From assembly GCA_002470605.1 (NCBI GenBank), contig DKND01000132.1, positions 32,396 to 38,130 on the forward strand: a stretch of 5,735 nt of DNA. The letters run 5' to 3'. Each line of letters starts with the position of its first letter. Position 1 is the first letter of the stretch. Below are positions 1 through 5,646 of this stretch, piece after piece. The notes beneath the pieces were generated by a model that saw nothing but the letters and a program-made list of their open reading frames with translations, made no database searches and was not told the DNA's origin. A program made the position numbers and the translations under genes. The stretch comes from Opitutia bacterium UBA7397. Its GTDB lineage: Bacteria > Verrucomicrobiota > Verrucomicrobiia > Opitutales > UBA953.

Positions 1-690
1 CTCGCCGAACTTGGTAAGCCGTTGCTTGACGAGAGCTTTTCTGGCGCCGCCATCCCCAAGCCTTGGGAGCCTGGCGGCAAGGCAGGCGCGTTCAGCATCG
101 TCGACGGCTCTCTTCAAGGGATTTGCTCGCCTGATGACCATCACGGGCCTGCAATCGGCGTGCCGATTCCCAGTCGCAACGCCACCATCAGCTTCCGGTT
201 TAAGTACGCGAAGCCCGGATATTTCCTCTTCTTGCTGGACGGCGAAAGCCAGTTTGGTGGGTCGGCCCATTTGCTTCGCGTATCCTTAGCCCCGACCCAG
301 TTGGCCATCCAGCAGGACCGCGGCGAGCCGGCCTCGCATATCGCCCAAGGCAAGGAGAAGCGCGAAGCCGATAAGGCTGGCCGTATCCTGCCCGCTCTGA
401 CCAAAGAGCAGTTGGCTGATCCGAAATTCTACCGGGTCGAGAAACTGGCGGCGCAGCCTTCGAAGACTGGCGACGGCCAGTGGCACCAAGTATTTATTGA
501 ACAGAACGGCAACGACGTCTTGGTCCAGCTGGATGCTTTGCCTCCTCTCGCTGCCAAAGGCACCGTGCTCGACTCTCCCAAGTCGCGCATCGTATTCTTG
601 GTCGGAGCTGCCGGTACGGTCCTTGTGGACGATGTGAAGGTTTGGGAGAATACGCGTTCATCCAAAGCCTTGCCTGGAGCCGTCAAGTAA
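1..690 (+). CDS. Secreted-type concanavalin-like (DUF1080/GH16-like) protein, 3' part
   Basis: The frame is open from base 1, so the 5' end lies outside the window; 229 codons remain before TAA at 688-690. No start inside the window should be trusted, since the frame has no stop upstream. The pattern is that of a beta-sandwich protein common in Planctomycetota and Verrucomicrobiota: a segment reading 'FSIVDGSLQG' near visible residues 36-45, a strand reading 'ATISFRFKY' near 61-69, a segment reading 'HLLRVSLAPTQLAIQQD' near 91-107, then 'GQWHQVFIEQNGNDVLVQLD', and a terminal 'VLVDDVKVWEN'. This order of motifs is typical of DUF1080/3-keto-glucoside-hydrolase-like or laminin-G-like domains, which are usually exported and linked to glycan breakdown or binding. 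I see no catalytic residues I can name, and binding may be the only role. The secreted esterase just downstream fits an extracytoplasmic polymer-use context. The family placement is inferred; the reading frame is certain. Confidence 0.85.
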   Translation, partial: LAELGKPLLDESFSGAAIPKPWEPGGKAGAFSIVDGSLQGICSPDDHHGPAIGVPIPSRNATISFRFKYAKPGYFLFLLDGESQFGGSAHLLRVSLAPTQLAIQQDRGEPASHIAQGKEKREADKAGRILPALTKEQLADPKFYRVEKLAAQPSKTGDGQWHQVFIEQNGNDVLVQLDALPPLAAKGTVLDSPKSRIVFLVGAAGTVLVDDVKVWENTRSSKALPGAVK

Positions 691-705
691 GGATTGGTTG
701 ACGCG

Positions 706-733
706 TTGACTGCCTTCGGTTGCGGGGTAGAAA
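706..733 (+). promoter_or_regulatory. Candidate sigma70-type promoter for the esterase
   Basis: A -35-like TTGACT (706-711; five of six consensus bases) is followed after 16 bases by a -10-like TAGAAA (728-733; four of six). Transcription would begin near 740, leaving a leader of only about 12 bases before ATG at 752. A second TTGAC lies at 698-702 but has no suitable -10. The site lies in the 61-base gap after the upstream gene, so the esterase may have its own promoter as well as possible read-through. Confidence 0.4.
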
Positions 734-751
734 CTTTCCACCCCTCCCTTT

Positions 752-1741
752 ATGCGTCCGTTTCTCATACTCCTCGCCGCCGCTTCTGTCTTCGCCGCCG
801 ACACTTCCAGGCTTGGCATCCGCGAACTGGTCAAGCCCGGTGAGGCCGTTGAGATCCCAAAGGTACCGAACCTAGCAGCGGTCGCCTACGCCATCGACTC
901 TTCGGCTTCGCCGGTCTTTCGCCTGAGCGAAGTCGCCTTCCTCGGCTCCGAGCGCAAGGAGAAGCTCGACCTCTATTTCCCTTCTGGTCCGGTACGCAAT
1001 GATCGACCGGCTGTCGTCTTCATTCATGGCGGCGGCTTCACCGGAGGCGATAAAGCCGAATATCGTTCGGCGAGCGTCAGTGCCGATTTGTGTCGGGCCG
1101 GTTATGTGGTCGTGAGTTGTAATTATAAACTAGGATCTAAGTCGGCCCCGGGTGTTTGGCCGCAGAACATCTCCGATTGCCGTAATGCCGTGCGCTGGGT
1201 GCGGGCGCATGCTACCGAGCTCGGCGTGAATCCCGATAAGGTAGGCGTCGCTGGCGGCTCGGCGGGCGGTTACCTCGCGCTCATGGTCGGCCTGTCCGAT
1301 GACAAGTCAGGCCCCGGTGGCGATTCGGCTGCTAAATTTTCTGCCAAGGTCTCGGCCGTCATCGACCTGTATGGCGTGGTCAATTTTTCCAAGCATGGCA
1401 AAGGTGATGTCCCGGGCGTGCCCGCTTCCGAGCAGAATTCCTACCTGCCGGAATTGCAGTGCGACGCCCAGGATCCGGCCGTATTGATTCTTCATGGCAC
1501 AGCCGATACGACGGTCGATATTGCTCAATCGGAGGACATGGCCAAGGCCCTGCGGGCCGCAAAAACGCCGTATGAATATGTCGTTGTCGAGGGCGCTCCG
1601 CACACCTTCGACCTTCACCCAAACGGTAAAAGTTGGAAGCGAACGGGCGTGGTCGAAGGCGCGGAAGTGAGCAGTGCCTCGAACAAGCCGGAGTTGACCG
1701 AGGTCACTTTGGCTTTTCTGGCCCGCACCCTCGGCAAGTAA
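752..1741 (+). CDS. Secreted alpha/beta hydrolase, BD-FAE-like carboxylesterase
   Basis: This is a 329-residue esterase/lipase-type hydrolase that should cleave ester bonds by a Ser-His-Asp triad. Residues 1-16 form a signal peptide: Arg2, a hydrophobic core, then an Ala-rich end with cleavage near 'VFAA/DTS', so the enzyme is exported. The oxyanion-hole motif HGGGF is at 92-96, the nucleophile elbow GGSAGG at 168-173 with Ser170, the acid is probably Asp252 in 'HGTADTTV', and the base His284 in 'GAPHTF'. These motifs and the strand order match BD-FAE and acetyl-xylan/feruloyl-esterase-like families, which remove acetyl or feruloyl groups from plant polysaccharides; the substrate cannot be read from sequence. 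ATG at 752 is chosen because it gives the signal peptide. No Shine-Dalgarno is visible: the bases just before it are pyrimidine-rich. It converges on the NYN gene, with four bases between the stop codons. Family confidence is high, substrate confidence low. Confidence 0.93.
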   Translation: MRPFLILLAAASVFAADTSRLGIRELVKPGEAVEIPKVPNLAAVAYAIDSSASPVFRLSEVAFLGSERKEKLDLYFPSGPVRNDRPAVVFIHGGGFTGGDKAEYRSASVSADLCRAGYVVVSCNYKLGSKSAPGVWPQNISDCRNAVRWVRAHATELGVNPDKVGVAGGSAGGYLALMVGLSDDKSGPGGDSAAKFSAKVSAVIDLYGVVNFSKHGKGDVPGVPASEQNSYLPELQCDAQDPAVLILHGTADTTVDIAQSEDMAKALRAAKTPYEYVVVEGAPHTFDLHPNGKSWKRTGVVEGAEVSSASNKPELTEVTLAFLARTLGK

Positions 1742-1745
1742 TCTT

Positions 1746-2906
1746 TTACTCTTTTAATCGCGCAATGACCGTCGAGCCACGCAGGTCGACTTCGAAGCAT
1801 CCGGTATCTTCGAGCATTCGGTAGAACTTGGCATAGCGCGGTGCATCGCGTTCGAGTCCGGGATATTCCTGAACCAGATATTTTTTGATGATTTCGACCT
1901 TCAGCCATTCGCCGGCAGGGGCGAGCCCGGTCGCCACATCGACGAGGGCTTCGATGATGTCTCGTCGTGAAAGTAATTCGCGACGGCGGTGGTCAGCTTC
2001 AGCTTTACCTGCGGCCTGTTGGGCGGGCGTGAGATTCGGGTTATCGCGATAATCTTGGCCGGAGGGCTCCGTAGCTCGGCGTGGCTCGCGTTGGGGGCGC
2101 GGCTCGCGTTGGGCTCTCGGTTCGCGTGCGGGTCGAGGTTCCCGGGGTGCGCGCGGTTCGCGGCTCGGACGAGCGGGGGCTTCGGTGAAAATGATTTCGG
2201 GCAACAGCTTGTCGAATTGATCGAGTAAGGCGGTGACTTCAGTCTTGGTCTTGGGGGTCAGCTCTCGGATGGCTTGAGCCAAGAGCGCCAAGGCGGCTCG
2301 TGGATCTGATTTCGCGCGCTGTTCTTGGTCCAGGCGGTCACGCAGTTCGGTGAGGTTGAGATAATGATGGGCCGTCGAGCGTAAGGCCTTGTGGGTGCGT
2401 TCACCCATGACAACGATGCGGACGCCGAGGCGCTTGGCGTCTTCGACGACCGGCGTGAAATCACTGTCATTGGTGACAAAGACCAAGGTAGTAGGCGGCT
2501 CGGCTCCGGCCATGAGCTTCACGGCGTCAATGGTGAGGCGCATGTCAGCCGCGTTTTTCCCAGGCGTATAGCTGCGCTGATCCACGAGCTCAAGGGCGGG
2601 CCAATCCAGGGCGGCTGCACGCCAGCCACTTAGTCGGCCGTTGAAATCGCCATAAGCCCGGGCACAAGAGAGCGGGGTCACGCCGACGAAGCGGAGTAAT
2701 GTCGGGAGGTGTTGGTGCGAGACGTTATCGGCATCGATCAAGATCCCAATCCGCTGATCTTTTTGTCCGCGGGCGGCTTCCGGGGTCGACGTGGAGCCGG
2801 CGGTTTCTTGGCGTGGCGCCCGAGGCTTAGGGCGTCGGTTAGTGCTGGAAGCGGATCGGCCACGTGGAGCAGCGGTTTTTTTGACTGATTTGGGACGCGG
2901 TGGCAC
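1746..2906 (-). CDS. NYN-domain (PIN-like) nuclease with OST-HTH/LOTUS domain
   Basis: This is a 386-residue cytoplasmic protein, probably an RNA-cutting enzyme. Residues 1-50 are a basic, disordered tail rich in Arg, Lys, Pro and Ser. Residues 52-190 are a NYN domain of the LabA/PIN-like type: 'GILIDADNV' with Asp58, Asp60 and Asn61, 'YGDF' with Asp87, 'KNAADMRLTIDA' with Asp121 and Asp127, and 'FVTNDSDFTPV' with Asn146, Asp147 and Asp149. The acidic set expected for one- or two-metal catalysis is therefore complete. Residues 195-240 look helical, 249-278 are a charged REPR repeat, and 308-384 match an OST-HTH/LOTUS-type winged helix ('DAPRYAKFYRMLEDTGCFEV'), a module thought to bind RNA. 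The start is GTG at 2904-2906. The frame upstream stays open for some way but shows no ATG, GTG or TTG close by and loses codon character, and no clear Shine-Dalgarno is present. The domain pair is known in bacteria, but its targets are largely unknown. Confidence 0.92.
   Translation of the reverse strand: MPPRPKSVKKTAAPRGRSASSTNRRPKPRAPRQETAGSTSTPEAARGQKDQRIGILIDADNVSHQHLPTLLRFVGVTPLSCARAYGDFNGRLSGWRAAALDWPALELVDQRSYTPGKNAADMRLTIDAVKLMAGAEPPTTLVFVTNDSDFTPVVEDAKRLGVRIVVMGERTHKALRSTAHHYLNLTELRDRLDQEQRAKSDPRAALALLAQAIRELTPKTKTEVTALLDQFDKLLPEIIFTEAPARPSREPRAPREPRPAREPRAQREPRPQREPRRATEPSGQDYRDNPNLTPAQQAAGKAEADHRRRELLSRRDIIEALVDVATGLAPAGEWLKVEIIKKYLVQEYPGLERDAPRYAKFYRMLEDTGCFEVDLRGSTVIARLKE
2073..2162 (-). 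repeat. In-frame 18-bp tandem repeat encoding REPRxx hexads
   Basis: Five consecutive copies of an 18-base unit encode Arg-Glu-Pro-Arg plus two variable residues (residues 249-278 of the NYN protein). The REPR cores fall at exact six-residue spacing: 249, 255, 261, 267 and 273. The variable pairs are Ala/Pro/Gln/Arg-rich. At DNA level the copies differ at several bases, so this is an old array kept in frame rather than a fresh expansion. The product is a highly charged, proline-rich, probably extended linker between nuclease and LOTUS-like domain, and may itself contact RNA. Confidence 0.8.
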
Positions 2907-3226
2907 GGAGGGAAAGGTTACCCCTATCTCTGTTCTTAAAGTCCCGTTGCTACAATGCGAAATGCCGAATTGACGGGTTTACGGGCTTTATTAGGCTTTG
3001 CCGGCCTTAGGGATGTTGGCGGAAGAGATTTAATGTTCCCTGAAGGATTACCGCCCATGCCTCTCATTCTAATGTGTCACGGACTCGTGACGTGGGCGAA
3101 CTTAGTCCGAGACAAATTCGGGAAGCCATACCGTGCACATTAACTTGAAATTAAGCGGATGGCTTTGGAGTAAATAACTAAAATATTTATGTTGGAACTT
3201 CACGATATTGTTGATGTTAAAAAGGT
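2907..3226. other. Gene-free intergenic stretch with inverted repeats
   Basis: These 320 bases separate the starts of two divergent genes and hold no convincing coding sequence. The first part must contain the promoter of the minus-strand NYN gene, although no strong -35/-10 pair is visible there. The middle, about 2960-3140, is rich in complementary segments: AGGGA 3009-3013 with TCCCT 3037-3041; GGCGG 3018-3022 with CCGCC 3051-3055; GTCACG 3076-3081 with CGTGAC 3086-3091; CGGACT 3080-3085 with AGTCCG 3104-3109; and GCTT plus ACGG at 2981-2988 with AAGC and CCGT at 3123-3134. The last part, 3140-3226, is AT-rich and contains TAAAAT at 3179-3184, which could be a -10 for the downstream gene, but no matching -35 is seen. 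I recognise no tmRNA, RNase P, SRP or known riboswitch motif. A structured RNA is possible but unproven. Confidence 0.5.
2948..2956 (+). promoter_or_regulatory. Possible extended -10 promoter in the intergenic stretch
   Basis: TGCTACAAT matches the extended -10 form TGnTATAAT with only one base off. No good -35 lies 15 to 18 bases upstream, but extended -10 promoters can work without one. Transcription would start near 2963, just ahead of the cluster of inverted repeats and about 265 bases upstream of the next plus-strand gene. It could drive a small RNA or a long leader for that gene. Short matches like this also occur by chance. Confidence 0.3.
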
Positions 3227-4381
3227 GTGAAAGTCACGAAATTCATCCTATGCTTATTGCTCAGCTGCGGGCTTTGGGCGTCGGAAACCAAGCCGATGGA
3301 GGCTACATGGATGGCTCGGCCCGGCCCGTGGGGGGAATTGGAAGTGCACACGGTTTACCTGGCGGCACCCGATTCGCTTCTGGCGGCGGTGGCCAAGCCG
3401 AATTCCGTGACGCGGTGGACCTTCGAGCAGACGACGGAGCAATCTGTGCGCGCCTTGTTGGCGAGGATAGGCGTCCAAGCAGAGATCGTGACGCGTTTGT
3501 TCTCTTCGGGTCGATCGCAGGTGAGTGGGAATACAATCGCCCTGCATCCGGAAATCGAGGTCCTCAAGGCGCTTTCCCCGGAGGTGCGTAGCGCGCTTTA
3601 TACTGAATTAGCCAAATCAGCCGCCAACGAATATCAACATGACCCGGTCTACGTCTTGGGCGGCAATATCGATGAGTGGATGGCGGATGCCGAATTAAAC
3701 GAGGAACAGCGGACGCTCTTCCGGCAGCTGGTATGGCGTCGCGGAGAGGCGATCGTCTTTAGCGATATCGCGGCTTTGCTTACATTGGCGAAAAATTCCG
3801 ATGAAGTCTTGAAAGTTTTCCGGACGGTGACGCGGGTGCGGAGCTTGATCGTGGAATTGAGGCTGCCGCTTAAGTCGGACCGTAAGCAGTTCTTGGAGTA
3901 TTGGACCGCCGGTCAGGTAGATGCTCCAAGACTGACGTTCATCAACGCCATCACTTCGCGTCGTGCTCCGCAGACGGTCGACATCACGCACTTCCTACCC
4001 TCCCTGATGCGTCAGCGGGCTTACACCTTTCCGGAAATGGAATTAGGGCTCAAAGGCCGTTTCCCGGATTGCCATTGGACCTCGCTGAATTTTTTTAACA
4101 TCACCCCCAAGGATTATTTTCTGGATACACGGTTGGCCGCCGCTCACTTGTTGGAGAATTATGCGGCGATTGACGCGCCTTATCACTTCGGAGACGTGCT
4201 ATGCTTCATCGATAACGGAGAAGGCCTGCACACTTGTGTCTATATCGCGGACGATATCGTCCTGACCAAGAACGGTGATAGCATTTTGGCGCCTTGGGCG
4301 CTCATGACCATCGCTGACGTCCAGTCGATTTACCGCCGGACGTCCAGCACCCGCATTCAAGGCTATCGTCTGAAGCGCTAA
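3227..4381 (+). CDS. Exported protein with NlpC/P60-like C-terminal domain
   Basis: This 384-residue protein is not one I can name. Residues 1-18 form an export signal: Lys2 and Lys5, then a hydrophobic stretch. 'LLSCG' (11-15) could be a weak lipobox with lipidation at Cys14; otherwise signal peptidase I would cut near Ala18. Residues 25-270 resemble nothing I recognise: a strand-rich start ('WGELEVHTVYL'), then mostly helical. The C-terminal part looks like a papain-fold NlpC/P60 domain: 'FPDCHWTSLNFF' (279-290) with candidate nucleophile Cys282, 'HFGDVLCF' (320-327), and 'GLHTCVYIADDIVLTKNG' (333-350) with candidate base His335 and polar Asn349. That Cys, then Gly-Asp, then His order is typical of the family, which cleaves cell-wall peptides or related amides. 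The start is GTG at 3227, the only start that keeps the signal peptide, with a stop at 3218-3220 in frame upstream. AAGG lies too close to act as a standard ribosome site. The reading frame is secure; the enzyme class is inferred. Confidence 0.85.
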   Translation: MKVTKFILCLLLSCGLWASETKPMEATWMARPGPWGELEVHTVYLAAPDSLLAAVAKPNSVTRWTFEQTTEQSVRALLARIGVQAEIVTRLFSSGRSQVSGNTIALHPEIEVLKALSPEVRSALYTELAKSAANEYQHDPVYVLGGNIDEWMADAELNEEQRTLFRQLVWRRGEAIVFSDIAALLTLAKNSDEVLKVFRTVTRVRSLIVELRLPLKSDRKQFLEYWTAGQVDAPRLTFINAITSRRAPQTVDITHFLPSLMRQRAYTFPEMELGLKGRFPDCHWTSLNFFNITPKDYFLDTRLAAAHLLENYAAIDAPYHFGDVLCFIDNGEGLHTCVYIADDIVLTKNGDSILAPWALMTIADVQSIYRRTSSTRIQGYRLKR

Positions 4382-4386
4382 AGGAT

Positions 4387-4458
4387 TGTCCCCGGCAGGA
4401 ATCGAACCTGCATTACCAGTTTAGGAAACCAGTGTTCTATCCGTTGAACTACGAGGAC
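4387..4458 (-). tRNA. tRNA-Arg (anticodon CCT)
   Basis: Read on the minus strand, the 72 bases fold into a standard cloverleaf. The acceptor stem pairs GTCCTCG with CGGGGAC (one T-G pair), with discriminator A. The D stem is GTTC/GAAC, the anticodon stem CTGGT/ACTGG (G-T pairs inside), and the loop TTCCTAA gives anticodon CCT. The variable loop is TAAT, and the T arm is GCAGG/CCTGC with loop TTCGATT. CCA is not encoded and must be added after transcription. It reads AGG arginine codons, which occur sparingly in neighbouring genes (esterase codon 20, TerC codon 80). The 3' end lies five bases from the stop codon of the converging gene, and no T-rich terminator is visible beyond it. Confidence 0.97.
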
Positions 4459-4497
4459 GTAGGGTGAATTTAATGGGGGATTAGTTCTTGCGAGCAA
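4444..4497. promoter_or_regulatory. Overlapping divergent promoter candidates for tRNA-Arg and TerC
   Basis: The segment ATTTAAT (4468-4474) can serve as a -10 on both strands. On the plus strand TTTAAT (4469-4474; five of six consensus bases) lies 19 bases after TTGAAC (4444-4449), which is inside the tRNA gene. On the minus strand TTAAAT (complement of 4468-4473) lies 18 bases after TTGCTC (complement of 4492-4497), which would place the start a few bases ahead of the mature tRNA. Both spacers are long and the minus -35 is weak, so this is a tentative call based on position and symmetry. Confidence 0.3.
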
Positions 4498-4522
4498 GCC
4501 TGCATCGGGCGTGAGAGGCTTG
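4495..4522 (+). promoter_or_regulatory. Hairpin over the TerC ribosome-binding region
   Basis: CAAGCCT (4495-4501) and AGGCTTG (4516-4522) form a perfect seven-base-pair stem with a 14-base loop. The 3' arm overlaps the purine-rich GAGAGG (4513-4518), the best ribosome-binding candidate for the GTG start at 4528, nine bases away. Pairing would hide part of it, so the hairpin could reduce translation. Many terC/alx genes are controlled by the manganese-sensing yybP-ykoY riboswitch, but its conserved elements are not seen here and the gap is too short for it without running through the tRNA gene. Confidence 0.35.
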
Positions 4523-4527
4523 ACAGC

Positions 4528-5598
4528 GTGGGGGTTCTGGTGAGTTCTGGTGGGGTGAATATCTTCCACTTGTTCGCCGAAGCGCCCTTGGTCATTCCGA
4601 GTTGGGCCTGGGCGGTTTTCTTGGCGTTTGTGGCGGCAATCCTTGCGATTGATTTAGGAGTATTCAACAAGAAGGACCAAACGCCGACTTTCAAGGAAGC
4701 CGTGGCATGGTGCGTGGTTTGGCTTGGCTTGGCGGTTGGATTCGGCTTCCTGCTTTCTGCTTGGAGGGGTTCCGAGGACGCGGAGCTTTTTGCTGCGGGC
4801 TACGTCTTGGAATTAGCCCTCTCGGTCGATAATCTCTTCATCTTCATCTTAGTCTTCGCCCATTTCAACATCCCCGAATCTTTGCAGCGTCGGGTGCTTT
4901 TCTGGGGCATCATCGGAGCCGTCATCATGCGTGCCATCTTTATCGTCGTCGGCGTCGCTGCGGTGGACCGTTTCGCGATCTTGCTGCCGTTATTCGGGGC
5001 ATTCTTGTTATTTACCGGAATAAAACTAGCCTCGACCAATGATGAGGAGGAAGGGAAGGGCGTGGACGAGAATTTCATCGTGCGGCTCAGCCGCAAAGTG
5101 CTTCCCTTGACGCCCCGGCTGCACGGTAACGCATTTTGGGTCGTGGAAAACGGGAAGCGCCTGTTCACCCCGCTGTTTGTCGTGCTTCTGGTTATCGAAG
5201 GAACGGACCTGCTTTTCGCCGTAGATTCTATTCCGGCCGTGCTGGGTATCTTACCACTCGAAATGCCTATCGAAGAAAAACGTTTCATCGCTTTTACTTC
5301 GAATATTTTCGCCATCATGGGCCTGCGTTCGATGTACTTCGCCATCTCAGGTTTCATGCACTTGTTCCGCTTCCTTAAGCCAGCCTTGTCTTTTGTCCTC
5401 ATTTTCATCGGCTTTAAGATGATTTTTCCCTGGATCGCCGGCCTTGGTCAGCCGATGGGGCGCATCGGCACCTGGGTCCCGGACGCATTGCAGCATGATG
5501 GGCGGGTTCATATCCCTACCGAAATCTCTCTGGCGATCATCGGCCTGGTGCTAGCGGTGGCGGTGGCACTTTCCGTGGCTTTCCCGAAGCGGAAATAA
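4528..5598 (+). CDS. TerC/Alx-family integral membrane protein, probable Mn2+ exporter
   Basis: This 356-residue inner-membrane protein has about eight or nine hydrophobic segments, near residues 25-45, 60-78, 86-112, 125-145, 149-167, 213-240, 256-278, 284-303 and 332-352. TerC-family signatures are clear: 'AIDLGVF' with Asp42, 'ELALSVDNLFIF' with Glu95, Asp101 and Asn102, 'LLFAVDSIPAVLG' with Asp227 just before and Asp233, 'TSNIFAIMGLRSMYF' (257-271), and 'IFIGFKM'. The buried acidic residues are those expected to bind metal. Family members such as E. coli Alx export Mn2+; others help load metal onto exported enzymes or were first linked to tellurite resistance. The length is slightly above Alx (about 320) because of a longer N-terminus and an extra loop near 303-330. 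The start is GTG at 4528, behind GAGAGG; GTG at 4540 or 4555 is also possible, and 4555 would give an N-terminus closer to Alx. It stands alone, divergent from the tRNA. Family assignment is very secure; the exact substrate is inferred. Confidence 0.95.
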   Translation: MGVLVSSGGVNIFHLFAEAPLVIPSWAWAVFLAFVAAILAIDLGVFNKKDQTPTFKEAVAWCVVWLGLAVGFGFLLSAWRGSEDAELFAAGYVLELALSVDNLFIFILVFAHFNIPESLQRRVLFWGIIGAVIMRAIFIVVGVAAVDRFAILLPLFGAFLLFTGIKLASTNDEEEGKGVDENFIVRLSRKVLPLTPRLHGNAFWVVENGKRLFTPLFVVLLVIEGTDLLFAVDSIPAVLGILPLEMPIEEKRFIAFTSNIFAIMGLRSMYFAISGFMHLFRFLKPALSFVLIFIGFKMIFPWIAGLGQPMGRIGTWVPDALQHDGRVHIPTEISLAIIGLVLAVAVALSVAFPKRK

Positions 5599-5618
5599 GA
5601 TAGTTTTGGTGTTTCCTC

Positions 5619-5636
5619 TGGCGGGGGTCTCCGCCA
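5619..5636 (+). terminator. Small GC-rich hairpin after TerC, possible weak terminator
   Basis: TGGCGG (5619-5624) pairs perfectly with CCGCCA (5631-5636) around a six-base loop, 21 bases after the TerC stop. No T-run follows on either strand, so it is not a classical factor-independent terminator. It may protect the transcript's 3' end, or simply be chance. Confidence 0.25.
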
Positions 5637-5646
5637 CGCTGGCAGG

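Noticed and set aside
1307..1618. Minus-strand frame within the esterase
   Set aside because: It lies entirely inside the catalytic region of a well-supported hydrolase and shows no motif.
2083..2172. CRISPR-like repeat array
   Set aside because: The 18-base units are directly adjacent with no spacers, stay in frame with the NYN gene, and encode a regular REPRxx linker.
2960..3140. tmRNA, RNase P RNA, SRP RNA or a tRNA in the intergenic stretch
   Set aside because: None of their conserved sequence blocks or a cloverleaf could be found; only generic inverted repeats are seen.
3208..3591. Plus-strand frame starting just ahead of the NlpC/P60-like gene
   Set aside because: The translation is Gly/Arg-rich without any domain, and it overlaps a frame that has a signal peptide and sensible composition over its full length.
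4360..4386. tRNA gene as an integration site with a mobile element in the adjoining sequence
   Set aside because: No integrase gene or second copy of the tRNA 3' end occurs in the window, and both neighbours look like resident genes.
4495..4527. yybP-ykoY manganese riboswitch before TerC
   Set aside because: The space between the tRNA and the start is under 70 bases, and the conserved riboswitch segments are not present.
4800..5408. Long minus-strand frame of 202 codons inside TerC
   Set aside because: It is the antisense shadow of TerC's hydrophobic codons; the translation is rich in Lys, Met, Ser and Thr with no recognisable domain, while TerC is unmistakable on the plus strand.
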